DNA of 64,000 nt from Yponomeuta sedellus (lineage: Eukaryota; Arthropoda; Insecta; Lepidoptera; Yponomeutidae), in assembly GCA_934045075.1 (NCBI GenBank), contig OW203725.1, positions 17,358,269 to 17,422,268 of the forward strand, written 5' to 3'. The notes beneath the pieces are model-generated. The model was not told the DNA's origin. It searched no databases and saw only the letters and a list, made by a program, of their open reading frames with translations. The position numbers were made by a program, and so were the translations under genes. Numbering within the stretch: position 1 is the stretch's first letter; each line of letters starts with the position of its first letter. Positions 23,269-35,270 of the stretch are shown in pieces.

Positions 23269-24619
23269 TTATACTCGTACAAACAGTTTACACATTAACG
23301 GCCGAATATGAATACTGGTACTTAGAAGTATTTTTAGCTATTTCTTTTTTGCCTGCGGGTTGACTGGTAGAAAATGCATCTTTTCTACTTTATCTTTTGT
23401 GCAATATAGTATATTTCATTACAAGTGCGGAAAGGCTGTCATTGCAAAGAGTTCCAACAAGTTGCAATGACGGTTCCGCACGGGTACTGAACGACTATTT
23501 TTAATACGGTTGCGAAAAAAATAAGCAATTTAATAAGATGAAAAAAATAAGAATATGGCGCCAACCGTAAAAAAATATAAGCAGAGATTTTTTTTTCTTC
23601 ACCCATTCTAGTAGGCAAAGGGAACTATGCCCATACAGCCAAGTCTTCAGAAGTGAAAAAAAGCGCGAGTGTTTAATAGCCCACATCCCGCATGCTATAC
23701 GTCCGTGTAATACGCCACTTTTTGAGCAACTATATTAAAAAAAGAATTACACTAATAGGGTACATAGACGCACAAATAAAACAATGTGGTAGATTTCATA
23801 TTTTAAAATGTTATCTCTTATTTAAAAATAGCTTCAACCCGCTGCTTCGCGGGCGTTAGAAATTATAAAACGGGAAATATAATGTATTCTACGACTCAAT
23901 TAGACAGATCTTTGTCTATCTGTACGCCATGTTTCATACGATAATACTAATTTTATTGACGATGGTACTATATTTCATTTATACACAAGAGTCTAACCTG
24001 GAAGTGAAGCACATTTTTTCTGGTATTGCTGCACATCAGTGCCACCTTCCGCCATTTTTAGTGTTTATGAAGTGTTCATGAAAATGCTTTGAATATATTG
24101 TGTTTATCGCCTTTTTGAACCAATTTTGCCTTCCTGTCGCTGCCATCCATTTTAATATCGTATCCGGTTCCTAAGAAAACTAAACGAAAACTCACTTCCA
24201 AATTGTTTTGATTCCGAGAGGGTTGTTAACATTGCCTCGGTTTTCTGTTGTCAAAGGGGTAAGATGAAAATTACTTCGATAGTTTCTTAGATATTTCAGT
24301 CACTGAGTGCTTAGTGCAAGTTTGACAGATCCAGTCGAATAACTTAACTACCGCGTTAATCGAGCATTGAGTAGTGAGTAGGAGTAAGTTAACCGTTCGA
24401 ACTGGCAAAACGCTGTCACACTACAACTCGCACTCGCGTTTATTCGTGTTTTAGCTGGTAAACGTGTTATCTTCTCAACGTAAACCACTACAACTCGCAC
24501 TCAGCAATTTTAATTTCCATACTTGTCGCTAGGTGGCGCTTCCTCGATGCCATAGAAATATGAGTTTACGTTAACGCGATCGAGTAGTTAAAAAACTCGC
24601 ACTAAGCACTCTGATAAAC

Positions 24620-24805
24620 TGGTGAAGAAAAACTATATCGCCATATATGTGCTCATGTCATATCTTGTATGAAAAGTAGTAATGTATGAGCTCCAATGAC
24701 AGTTTTCACATGCAGAACGACCAGCCGGCGACCGGATCTCATACATTACTACTTTACCCGGCCCGGCGACCGGACGGCGTCCGGGTGCATGTGAAAAGGC
24801 ACTTA
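24620..24805. repeat. Degenerate foldback
   Basis: AAGTAGTAATGTATGAG pairs with CTCATACATTACTACTTT, and TTTTCACATGCA with TGCATGTGAAAA. The GC-rich CCGGCGACCGGA motif is repeated between them. Confidence 0.55.
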
Positions 24806-26221
24806 GGAAGTAGGTATAAAATAACAACAATTATTTTACCTACTTAGACGAATTGGAATTTACGATACCTAAGTACCATTAAGTATGTAGGACTACTAAG
24901 TCATAGACAATTATCGATAGATTTTTATCATGTGTGCCCCCATCCGTAATTGAGTAGAATTCAAATTAGGACAGAAATTTCTAGAGAAGTTACACTTTCT
25001 TCGATGAAAATTTAACTTTACTAACCAGTAAATAAAGGTGGTTTCACTTTTTCATTTTCGGATTGGTTTCCGTGCTCATGTCATTACAAATTTAATTAAA
25101 AATACAATGAAATACGTCTTACCGATGAAATATTACGGCATGATCGGTATATTTTAGTGCCCAGCTTTTACTTTTGCTCTCTAACACAGCACAACAAGGC
25201 ATTTTAATCAAGTTTTCACCATTTTTTCTTTACTAGAAGCTCACGGCAACTGAAGTAAACAAAACTGTCACCGACTACGCATAGGCAATACATTGCTAAT
25301 GTGAGGCACGCGGGCACCGCCCACTTACGACTTCTACTCTTTTTTTATGTTCTGTGGTTTCACCACCCTGGGGGTATCTAAGTGGGGTGTGACGTGGGCT
25401 AAAAGATGGTAGATACAATATTTACTATCCACAGAGAAAAAAAAATCGCATTTATAGCGCATCGGTAGTATGCGAGGTCGTGGGTTCGAATCCAATGTAA
25501 CAATGACTTAGTTTTCTAAGTTACTTAGATTTGTAAAATGCCACTCGCTAAATGTGAAGGAAACCCTCGTAAGATCGTAAGGAAACCCTAGTGTTTGAGG
25601 TGTCAATTAAGTTTTGTGTCCATTATTCCTCCAAAATGATCAAGATTTTGGAATGGGCACATAGTTTTTAACCTGCTAAGTTCTTTAAGTCGCCATTTCT
25701 GTACTACTTTGAATACCTTTCATGTACCTTTTTGATTTGATTTGATCAATTCAAACACATTATCCTCATTTTGAGCTCCAACACAGCCTGGAAAAAAATC
25801 TTAAATGGCAATAGGTACTATAAGAGTAGCATGAATTAGAAGAAGGGTATTATTACGTGCAAAGTACGGATTATTAAAACATCTCGGAAGCAAAGCAGCG
25901 GGCAAAAACTACTGTAGAGTGATAATATTGCGGTAAACCTTTCGAATCGCCCTTCAGATGTCGGGTGTTAGGTAGCGAAGAGAAGTGGGTGTGAAATCCC
26001 AAAGGGTGCACGGGTGTTTGGGTCTGTAACACACTCCCTCTGGGAGGTTGAGAGGATGGGAGGGATGCCTGTAATCCTCATTCAGGAATGTCACACATCA
26101 GAATAAGGGAGACGGCATTAAACGGACTCAGACATGTACGCAAATTGCTTTCCTACGCGTGTTATTTCATTGATGCGACAAAAGTGCGTTATAGCTTTTT
26201 ATAGCAGGTAAGTATGGTTGT

Positions 26222-26485
26222 GGTAAGTGCTCTGTGGTGTCGGCCTAGAGAATAGCACCAACCCAAATTCTTCCCGCGGGTGTCGTAATAGGCGACTAAG
26301 GGACACAAACCGGGGGGTGGGCAGCAGCGCCCCCTGCAGTTTTAATTTACCAAACTGCGATCCCCAACCCGTATGCCCAGCGTGGGGATTATGGGCATTA
26401 CCCCCTAATGATGGCACAACCTTGCGCTATGGCGCTCATTAGGGGAGGGCTATGTCCAGCAGTGGACTAATATAGCCTGAAGGAG
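26222..26485 (+). repeat. Interspersed repeat family B, copy 2
   Basis: An opposite-strand relative of 2347-2615. It has ACCCCCTAATGATGGCACAA intact, the empty equivalent of the Transib-2 insertion point. Confidence 0.8.
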
Positions 26486-26604
26486 AAGTATGGTTGCGTA
26501 TTTTATATTCAGAGCTCATTTTTAATTCGCGTGTCTTTTTCATTTTTTTTTTTTCATTTTAACAAGGTAGATACTGCACCCTCTATCACTTCCAGTGATA
26601 CGTT

Positions 26605-27562
26605 CATAGCTGGGCATTAACGAATTAATCGCTAATTAACGAAGTTAACTTTCAGAAGCTACCAAACTTCCGGCTGGCTGGTAAAGAAGAAAAAAAAACT
26701 TTTTCAACTAACGGATTAACAGGTAAGTTAACGTTAAAAAATATTAACTTTCGTTAAATTTGCTGAAGTTAATCGTTAATAGAGATCCTACTATTTACCA
26801 AACCTTTCACATGTACTTTACCAAATGTACGTTCTCGAATGTACGACAAGTGCGGCGAAACGGAATTGGGTAGACATGTACTTACTTACACTCCTAATTG
26901 AGTCAGATTTAAATTGAATTGTTTCCCAAGTAAGACAAGTTTATCTAGGATGAAATGCAAGATGCAACTGACGAAAGTCTTACATTGCAAGTCATAAAAC
27001 AAATGGTTTATTGAGCTCGACAAAAATAAACAAAGCCCAAGGATCGGGACCAGCTAAGATCATTCCGTGTAAGCTGCGAGCAAAAATGTAGCAAAAGTGA
27101 TCCACCACACCCCTGATTGATAGTATGTCTTGCTTGCCGGATCGAAGCGAAGAAATTTCATTCATATGATTCATTTCATTCTAAGCAGTGCGACGAGAGT
27201 GATTAGTGTTTTTTTTGTTTCTTCTACATTGTGGTAAAAGGGTATAAAACGAGCCCCGCTCTCAGCTGATAACTTCAGAATACTAACCTTCGTGAAGGGA
27301 CATAAGGACATTATGCAAGATGACTAAATTACACACTCCAACTATAAACGTATTTTTTTGTTCCTGACCTGTTAATGTCCAGAACCAACGTCGATCACTA
27401 ACGCAAGGATATAAAAATAGAAATTTTTATCACGTCTTAACGGATTATCGTTAACATTAACTTGCGATAAGTATTCCGAATTGTAACGCTTGAACATTTA
27501 ACGAAGTTAGCTTTTTTGTAATGGATTAGCGATTACTACTTGATTAACGGTGTCCAGCTATG
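26605..27562. repeat. Terminal-inverted-repeat element, non-coding
   Basis: Ends CATAGCTGGGCATTAACG and, inverted, CATAGCTGGACACCGTTAA, followed on both sides by AACG/TTAACG-rich arms. The 950-bp interior has no coding frame I recognise. Confidence 0.5.
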
Positions 27563-27570
27563 TTTATAAA

Positions 27571-28502
27571 TACATGGGGCACGCTAAAAGTTTTGCACTT
27601 CTAGCTAATCGGAACTATTTGAATTTCGAATGTTATATTTTTTGAACCGTTGCAACCTTCTTAGTAATAAAAAAAAACCAATCGGCGGGAAATCACTTGT
27701 CAATTATTTTTTTATCACACATTAGTGGTTATATACTCTTTGGTTCTACGTACGCAACGAAAATGGAATTAAGTCGAAAAGATTTTAGAGCGATGATTTT
27801 TTATGATTTTAAAAGTTCTCTCTCTCTCCGCAAAACTGTGCCGCTCGTCTTCAAAATGCTTTTGGGAGAGAAGCACCTTGTTTGAGCACCGTGAGCGATG
27901 GCTTGCTGAATTTGCGAGTCGAGTTTCTTTACATGACGAATTTCGTGAAGCCAACAAAGGCGAGAAATGTTGGTAAAAAAATGATCACTTTTTTTTCTCA
28001 GCTACGGGTCCCATCTGTACAATTCCACTTGAAGATCAAAAGATTGGTAATGCCGAGTGGTATTCTACCATTTGTTAACCCAGGGTGTCGGAAAAAGTTC
28101 GCGAAAGACGACCAAAAAGCCGCGTTCTCCTGCATCATGTAACGCTTCTTCACACACGGCCAACAAAACAAAGTAATTTTTAGCTTCCGAAAAAGTACAA
28201 CTCGTCACCCATCCTGCGCATAGCACCGACCTGGTACCCTGTGATTTCTGTATTTTCCCCAAAATCAAAGATTTGACGAGAGGTTTCACTTTTACCAACT
28301 CCGAAGAGGCAGTGATAGCGTTCAATCAGCACGTAGAAAACATGTGCAGATTGAACCTCCTGTTTTAAAAAATGGTTCGATCGCATGAAATTTTTTTAAA
28401 ATGTAAAGGAGAGTATTTTGAAAAGCAATAAACAAAAATGTTGGTTACAAACATGTTGTTTTTTAAGTTACCTACGCAAAACTTATAGTGTGTCCTACGT
28501 AA
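27571..28502 (+). mobile_element. Second mariner relic
   Basis: Terminal sequences GGGGCACGCTAAAAGTTTTGC and, inverted, AGGACACACTATAAGTTTTGC match at about 16 of 21. The frame starting at 27763 reads MELSRKDFRAMIFYDFK, a mariner N-terminus. Later fragments RVLLHHVTLLHT and TWYPVISVFSPK correspond to the HDN and YSPDLAPCDFFLFPK regions after mutation. Large parts are deleted and catalytic Asp residues are lost. Confidence 0.75.
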
Positions 28503-28784
28503 AACATAGACAGACTTATTACTAGTGTATTGGTTGAGATGTAGCCTTTTGCGCCATGGCGTTCCTCAATAAATAAATACTTATTGTATATGAATGGAAA
28601 ATATGGCACGAAACGTAGCAAAAAATGAAAAGCCTGAGAATGGTGTAAGTTAGAGTTTTAAGCTCAGGAGTAAAAGACAGTGGCAAATGGTTAATGGTTA
28701 TGCATTCAAATAGAGCATCCTGTCTTCTTAAAACAGCTAGACGTTGGGGAGCTGGCCTATTCCGCAAATAATTGGTATATTTAC

Positions 28785-28965
28785 ATTGCATGTCAAGCGA
28801 GCAGTCGACGTTCGGTAGTGTGGCCTGCTGCATAGGCTGCGGCAGCATGGGGCTCGGCGCGGGCGCAGGGGTAGCCGGCTGAGGCTGAGGAGGCGCGGGC
28901 CGCGCCCAGTTGATGAGTGCAGTCACCGACATCGTCGGCTTGTCTTTCTTCGCCAAGCTCGCCAT
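28785..28965 (-). CDS. usp: ultraspiracle coding exon 1 (USP-1 type N-terminus)
   Basis: The start ATG is at 28965-28963 (minus). The exon reads [20 protein letters not shown] and then a Pro/Ala/Gln-rich A/B region ending NVDCSLDMQ. The [17 protein letters not shown] and VDCSLDMQW blocks are characteristic of lepidopteran USP. The donor AAT|GTAAAT leaves a phase-1 T that joins GG of exon 2 to make Trp. The exon length is 181 nt. An upstream in-frame GTG exists but the ATG is the natural start. The A/B domain carries the ligand-independent activation function; lepidopteran USP isoforms differ here, so an alternative first exon could exist in the intron, though I did not find one. Confidence 0.93.
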
Positions 28966-29350
28966 AACCACTCACTAACATCCTCACATCACTAACACCA
29001 CACGAATAACAGTTGCCCAGTTGAGACTTATTTTATTGCTGGTCTATGATCGCCGCAGTTAATTACAGCCGATATCTCCGTAAATTACGAGCGTCCAAAT
29101 ACACGGTGCAACTAGATATGACGCACGACGAACAAAAGCGTCAAACCTGATGGGGACAAAACAAAAGTCGCCGTGACATTGTGATAGCGGCTGTTATTGC
29201 ACCCGCGCGATATCGCGTCAATAAACAACGCAATAACGCTGCACTATAGACTAGGCTATATGCTGAGGCTGGATTGCTGAGCGCGTTACTCAACTAGCGC
29301 GAAATTGACAAAAAAATTACCAGCCAACTTCCGCGCGGCTACCGCGTGAA
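28966..29350 (-). promoter_or_regulatory. usp 5' UTR and proximal promoter side
   Basis: This is the upstream side of the usp start codon. No clear TATA box is visible at a convincing distance. The region is moderately GC-rich with a perfect 12-bp palindrome CGCGATATCGCG (29206-29217). Role inferred from position only. Confidence 0.5.
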
Positions 29351-32300
29351 GGTCTCACCTCTGCACTCAAGGTCCGCATACAATCATACGACTACGTGTA
29401 TAAATTTGATTTAAATGTTGGAAACAGATACTTATGTGCCGACAGACACCGCGAACACGAATTTTAACGATTTATCATCCAAATTGACCGTGGCCCCCGC
29501 GGCCGGCCCTATATTTTTATTATCTAAGGGCCGCGCTTCCTTTTGGTTTGATCTAATGCTACGGGCGAATTGGTTTGGTTGTAACGACACGGTAGTTGTT
29601 TTGTTAGATGTTGGCCTTCATCGGCTGGATGAGACGCGTTACTGTACCTACTTAATAAGTTTTGCGTCACTCGATGTTAACAGATAGTCCTAACTACCGG
29701 AGGCTGCTGGATCTCCCAATGTTGTCAATAATGATCTATTGTTACCGAATCCTTGTTCGGCTATTTTTTGCAAGTCAAGCTATACACGCACACTATCTAC
29801 CGAGCGAACTAGCGATAATAATGTCAGTTATCAACGAATATAGGTAATAGCAAAAAAGGCAAATCAACAAGGTGTCTTTCAACCGTGCGAGACCTAGGTG
29901 TTGTAGGAGCTACAAAGCAAACATAAATACCGAACACAGAAACCTTGTGCGCTCAAGGTCATTTAGTTCGGAATATCAATAGGTACCGAAAATTGTTCCA
30001 TACTCATTCCGGCTTGGCCGTATTCGCATATAAAATGTGTAACTCATGATCGGAATGCTCTATCATCGCTCTTTCAATATGCCAGAGCTACCTGATGTTT
30101 TTTTCCTCTTGGTAAATGCGCATGACGTCTCTTTTCGGTATGCTGTACAACCACGACAATATACTAACAAGATCACAAATAATGAGCTTAATCCATACCT
30201 ATAGCTACAGACTCATTAGGGTTGTCGATAAGGGTCATGTATGTATGGTTCCGGGAAGTTTACCCTTCAACATGAGATAACTGGCGCAGAATGAAACAGT
30301 GGACCTAGTTCAAGCCAAAAATGGAGGAATGTTTGACAAAAAACATATTCTTATAAATTTTAGTCACACACTTCTCGTGTTTATTGCTAGAGACAGCAAT
30401 ATGGAGGTGACATTAAGACAACAATGTCGTCAACGCTCAAAGTCGAGGAAAAAAGTGTATACAGCACCAACATCCATGACAAGATCCGCCATGTTGCAAT
30501 TTAAGTAAAATTTTTATGATTGTAAAATGTGATCACGAAGACACATTAATCCCCACCCCAGTCGCAAGCTATCCGACCGGTCTACAACGTAATGTCGATA
30601 TTCATCGATTGTGTGAGTTCACATTTATCAACACGCCACATTTTACCGGACTGCCAAATTACTCACATAAAGCTTTTTATGACGGTATTTCGGGGAGTAA
30701 TATCAAACATGAGGTACGATACAGTTCATCCAACCGAAAATCTTCATAGAAACCCTCTCAGGTGTGCACTGCGGCTCAACAAGTCAGTCTGTTATATAAG
30801 AAACCCACATTACCCCGCCCTGTCAATCACGCGGTATCCTTGACGACCCACGAAATTGATAGCCTCCAAGTTGGGTGAGAAGAGACGGCAATTTCCTTCA
30901 GCATGGGAGTGCGTGGGCGGCCAATTCATCCAACGGGCAAACAAATCAATAATACCTACGACGTGTTTGAAGCAAAATACGCCACGTTACTGCGACAAAA
31001 CCATTGTACCTAAGAAACTAACACTAACCGTGAAGCGCACCAGACAAAGGACGAAGCCATTAACTGATTGTCGGAATTGATGGCCAACGAATATTCACAA
31101 AAGGTTTGTGACTGACAAAGCGACATTTTTCCAACACTATTAGTGCTATCGTTGCATTTTAACCAGACATAAAATTTGGAATATTCGCATCGAAAGGGAG
31201 AGTTATCGAATGAAAGCAAACGTTTCGAGGTTATTACTTCCACTTTCCATTCTCATCCCCGGGAGAGGTGTGAACAGGCAGCACGCCTCCGTCCCGCTCG
31301 GTGCAGCGATCGATCCGTGCCGACCTTGACTGCGTGCTCCCCGCCAGCCACAATTAACATTGACAATCGCCGCGCGCGCACACCACTCTCCGCTTCCACA
31401 CACGCTCCACTTTCATTTTCACTTTCGTCGAGATGAGCGCGTCACACAATTCCAGCGAAATGCCACAAGTTGCACACTGGTCTAGTGTTTTACTACCGTA
31501 CAAGGTATGAGGTGCTAACTCGGATATTTCTGCATCGTGAGTGGAATACAGGTAGAAAGGTATGCTACCGCGAAATTGCAGCGATAAATTGCTTTTCTAA
31601 TCCAGAAGGTATATGTGGAACTGTATTTGAATTACACAAATATCACACTGACCGCAGAATTTTACCCTGACGATATTCTTGAACATAAGGAAAGAGCGGA
31701 AGGAGCAGTTGAATGGCTACGTAACTTCTTTGGGTTCTTCCTCTAACCTCCCCCAATTTTCGGAAGATAAGGGAAGATGGACACCCTGTTCTTGAAATGA
31801 TTTCTAATTTCAAAGAAGTCGATTAAAGTGATGCATCGATAATGGGTGTCCTACACATGACCCAGGCGCGGCTGGTCCAGTGAGTCAACACGCGGGGGCG
31901 AAGCGCGCGTGCATTCAGTCGGCCGCCGCGAGATATGGGTAAACGGAGCGCAGAGGCGCGCGGAGGGGCCTGCGACCTTGGCCATTCGCTGACGACTACA
32001 GGTGTTTTTTATTTGCACTTTGTTTAATACGAGATCGCTGAGCGATGCTAGCAGCGCGCTCTGTAGGGACTCACACAACCGGAACTTGCTTCAAAACAAT
32101 GATGTCCTAAAACGAAATGGACGCGACTCTGACTCTGGTCACATTGTAGCCAATCATACCAAATAACGTTTATATGGCAAGAAGAGATGGCAACTACATA
32201 AAAAATGCAATGTTAAGTCTGCTGTGATCAGTAACCCAATATAGTAAGGAATGAGATATAACGACCTATTGTTCCATAAGTGATCAATGATCAATATGAT

Positions 32301-32401
32301 CATACACACATTATAAATAGTCAGTAAAAAAGTCATTAAAACAGTCCATACTACATATTATAAATACATAGATACCACTGCCGGGTAGAGGCCATGGCTC
32401 T
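29351..32401. other. Intergenic, GC-rich patches, no gene supported
   Basis: Short frames exist but none has recognisable domains. Positions 31250-31440 and 31860-32060 are CpG-rich (many CGCGCG, GCCGCCGCG) and look like promoter or first-exon DNA of unknown genes. The rest is featureless. Confidence 0.4.
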
Positions 32402-32656
32402 TACAGTCCATTTATTCTTACTTGTCCAATTTAGTAAACAAGATTCTACCTCAAAATTGAGATTAGATGCCTAAACTAGACATTTTCTCGCAAATTCATG
32501 AACTATCATGATTGGCAGCAAAATTGGCAGCGTGTTATCTAAAAGTGTTCCAGGTTACTTCATTTATGGAAATACGGCAGTTTTGAACTAAAAAGTCACA
32601 GTTTAAGGGTAGAATCTTGTTTACTAAATTGGACAAGTAAGAATAAATAGACTGTA
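32402..32656. mobile_element. TACAGTC MITE, copy 1
   Basis: A 255-bp element with about 49-bp inverted ends. It starts TACAGTCCATTTATTC and ends GAATAAATAGACTGTA, and both arms contain TTGTCCAATTTAGTAAACAA-type sequence. A reversed copy is at 54326-54586. TA lies at the boundaries. Confidence 0.85.
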
Positions 32657-34869
32657 GAGGTCACCGAAACAACGTTTGCCACAAACACTACATTATCCAC
32701 CTGTTCAAACAGCTTCCAATAAAAATATTGCCAATTTTAAATCCGGCTCACAAATTTCACTCTCTGTTATAAATGAGGCACCAAAACAAAAATAGTTTAC
32801 ACAACTGAGGTTACATAATAGAAAACGCAGTGTATCGGCGGGAGACCTTGGCCGTGACCAAGCTTCTCGCGACGTGACGCGGCCGCGTCATAGCCGAAAC
32901 GACCAGCGAGACGCCTGTTACAACGAATCCGACAATCTGAACGCTCAAAACACAAAAAAAATCCGAGATAACCATCTGGCCGCGTCTGAATGCTATGAAA
33001 GATAACAAACAGTGCATTATAACACCGAAATAACATTGTCTGCTGTATACAAATGGTATCATTAGAATCTTAACAGGTTTAACCAGAGCTTTTTTAGCAG
33101 GACAAATCTGATACATGGAAGATGTGGACCTAAAAAAGATAAACGAAGACTCCTGATTTGCCAAAGCCACGAAACCCCGAAAGATGCAGGCGCTTTTTTG
33201 AAAAAAAAAACTGGACTCCGAACCGAACAGGTTACGTTCAAATGGCTAGACACACAAAATTCCGAATTAATTTTAAGTAATAAGGAAATGAGGTAATGAT
33301 GAAATTAGTATGCTAAAAGAGTATCCGCGTAGGTAAAGCAATGAATTTTAAAATAGTGTAGTAAAAAGCCTTGACTTGGGCCAACATTTAGCTTAATTAA
33401 GAAGTAATTCAATTAATTTGTTAGCTTGGGCGATTGATAAGTCGAAGAAAATTCTGAACCGTACTTAAGGAATGCGAATAAGTGAACGTGAACTTAAAAG
33501 TAAGCCGAGTGCAAAAGCTCCACAAAAGGCAAATTGCAGGGTGTCTTGATTCTTCATGTTTGTCATCATGTAAAATTGAATGAATCTTAAGCCATGTTTC
33601 CGAACAAGAAACACAATAAGGTGAGAAAATTGTAGAGACGCGTGACGGAGTTATGTGTAACCGGTCAATACAATATTAAGTTTCGTAATTTCCAGTTATG
33701 TTAGCTATCAGTATTATAAGGGTACAAATTGCTCCGATTATGCTGTCATCGAATGACTACTCGACGCACGAATGTCTTGGAAGGGCAAAGGATATTTTAT
33801 AGGCGGCGCTCTCTGTTTTCGTGAAAGAAGTTCTCCGCAAACATACGGATTTCAATATTTTGGGATCCTTTCTTTGACAAATTTAATTTAGTGCCTTATT
33901 GCCCTGGCCTAATGCTCAAATTGCTAAAGAAGGAATAAAGATATTCCATTTGCGCATATTGCCGAGGTTAATTTTGGGAGGCGACATCCAATCTCAGTAT
34001 TAATGACGTACCATTGAAGGATTTATTCAATTCGATCCTTATTTGTCGAGTTAAATTTAAACTGAGAGACTGGATTTAATTTTTAATTTCATGGGAAGAT
34101 TTTCGCTGGCGAGATTGTTTGAGAGGTTTCCATCAGTCGTCGGTTACATCACTTTGACGTCAGGCAACAAGACTTTTGGATTTGACCACCGAAGTATAAG
34201 TATGAAAAGAATATTATATTCTTATGGAAATGCAGCGACGAAAATGATAGAGCGCAGAGATAATGCATTTAAGTTGAGTCAATACACTTGCAACCTTGCA
34301 ACGTTCTTTATGACTCGTATCGTGTCAGATAAAAATATAAGGACACCTACGAGTGCGATGCATTTAAGTACACAAGTTGTGTCTATGCTTACCTATCAGC
34401 TCTGTCAATACGGAGCTGTTGTTGAAATTACTCAGTTTAAGTAATGAGAGCAGATCTTTATTTTCAACATTTTTTCTTGAGAAGAAAGTCTGCCAATAAA
34501 TTTCAAAATGGTGAATAAACTTAAATTTTAAAATTTTAGAGGGCAGACGATTTCTCGTGCGATGCTTGGCAAAGGCTGCAGTTTTTTGCTTGAACGCTAT
34601 AAAGCACGCCTGGCTGATTGTGAAGACCATTAGTTGGCAACTCATCAGTGATATTATTAGGAAAGAGTAAGAAAATAATCTTATTGCTAGCTTCCGTTTC
34701 ATAAATCTCAAATTTGTTTCAATTGACACGAATTTTGCTACTAATACTTGCTACTTTAAGATATGCTACACACGAGTCCTAGACAACAACATCGAAACAT
34801 AATCAGTGGCGATGTGTATGTATTTGAATCGCTCGAAATTCAGTTGACGATCACTAAATCCCGTCAGTC
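32657..34869. other. No gene seen
   Basis: Mixed AT-rich DNA with short unsupported frames on both strands. No repeat family recognised. Confidence 0.35.
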
Positions 34870-35270
34870 GTTCCTAGAACGGTTCGCTGGGGGAGACGGA
34901 GGTGCATCACAAACAATCACAAGTGTCCGCGCACGGGGCAGGCCGTGACGTCACTCCCAGGGTACCGTCGCTGGTTTACCGTCGTGTACGAACGACGACG
35001 GTTGCGGATAGTGCATTGATTTTCCCGGGTGTCGCGACGGGCGCTAGTCACACGCGGCCGAGGCGGGCGGCGGCGATGCTCCGACTGCCGCCGCACCCCC
35101 GCTCTAGCCCCGCTCCGCCGCCGTTGTTTTGCTGTATTTTCGTTGTTAATCATTCTCCTTGACCTTGTGCGACGCGGAGTGGTCCACTGCACACGACTGC
35201 GCACCCCTCGCCTTGCCCACTGCCCGCCAGCTTCGCGCTTGGCACACGTGCGATTGTGATGCTGATGTCG
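34870..35270. promoter_or_regulatory. CpG-rich island with CRE and E-box
   Basis: About 400 bp of strongly GC/CpG-rich sequence. It contains a perfect CRE TGACGTCA (34946-34953) and an E-box CACGTG (35245-35250). Overlapping arginine- and proline-rich frames on both strands are compositional. Insect CpG-rich patches of this kind often mark promoters or first exons. No splice-supported coding exon could be linked to it. Confidence 0.4.

Larger units (their letters stand above)
16381..28784 (-). other. usp intron between coding exons 1 and 2 (12.4 kb)
   Basis: Bounded by donor AAT|GTAAAT (28785/28784) and acceptor TTCCAG (16381). It is filled with repeats listed separately. Stretches 16381-17086, 18146-19380, 20880-22015, 22280-24600 and 24810-26215 have no recognisable gene. 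Degenerate LINE/SINE tails occur near 21270-21480 (CATCGTGAGGATGCC, then GAGAGAAGGCCTGTGGCC), and a TAGCTT..CCCGCTGCTTCGCGGG fragment near 23825. A tRNA-like scrap with GTGGGTTCGAATCC lies near 25457-25500. Confidence 0.85.
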
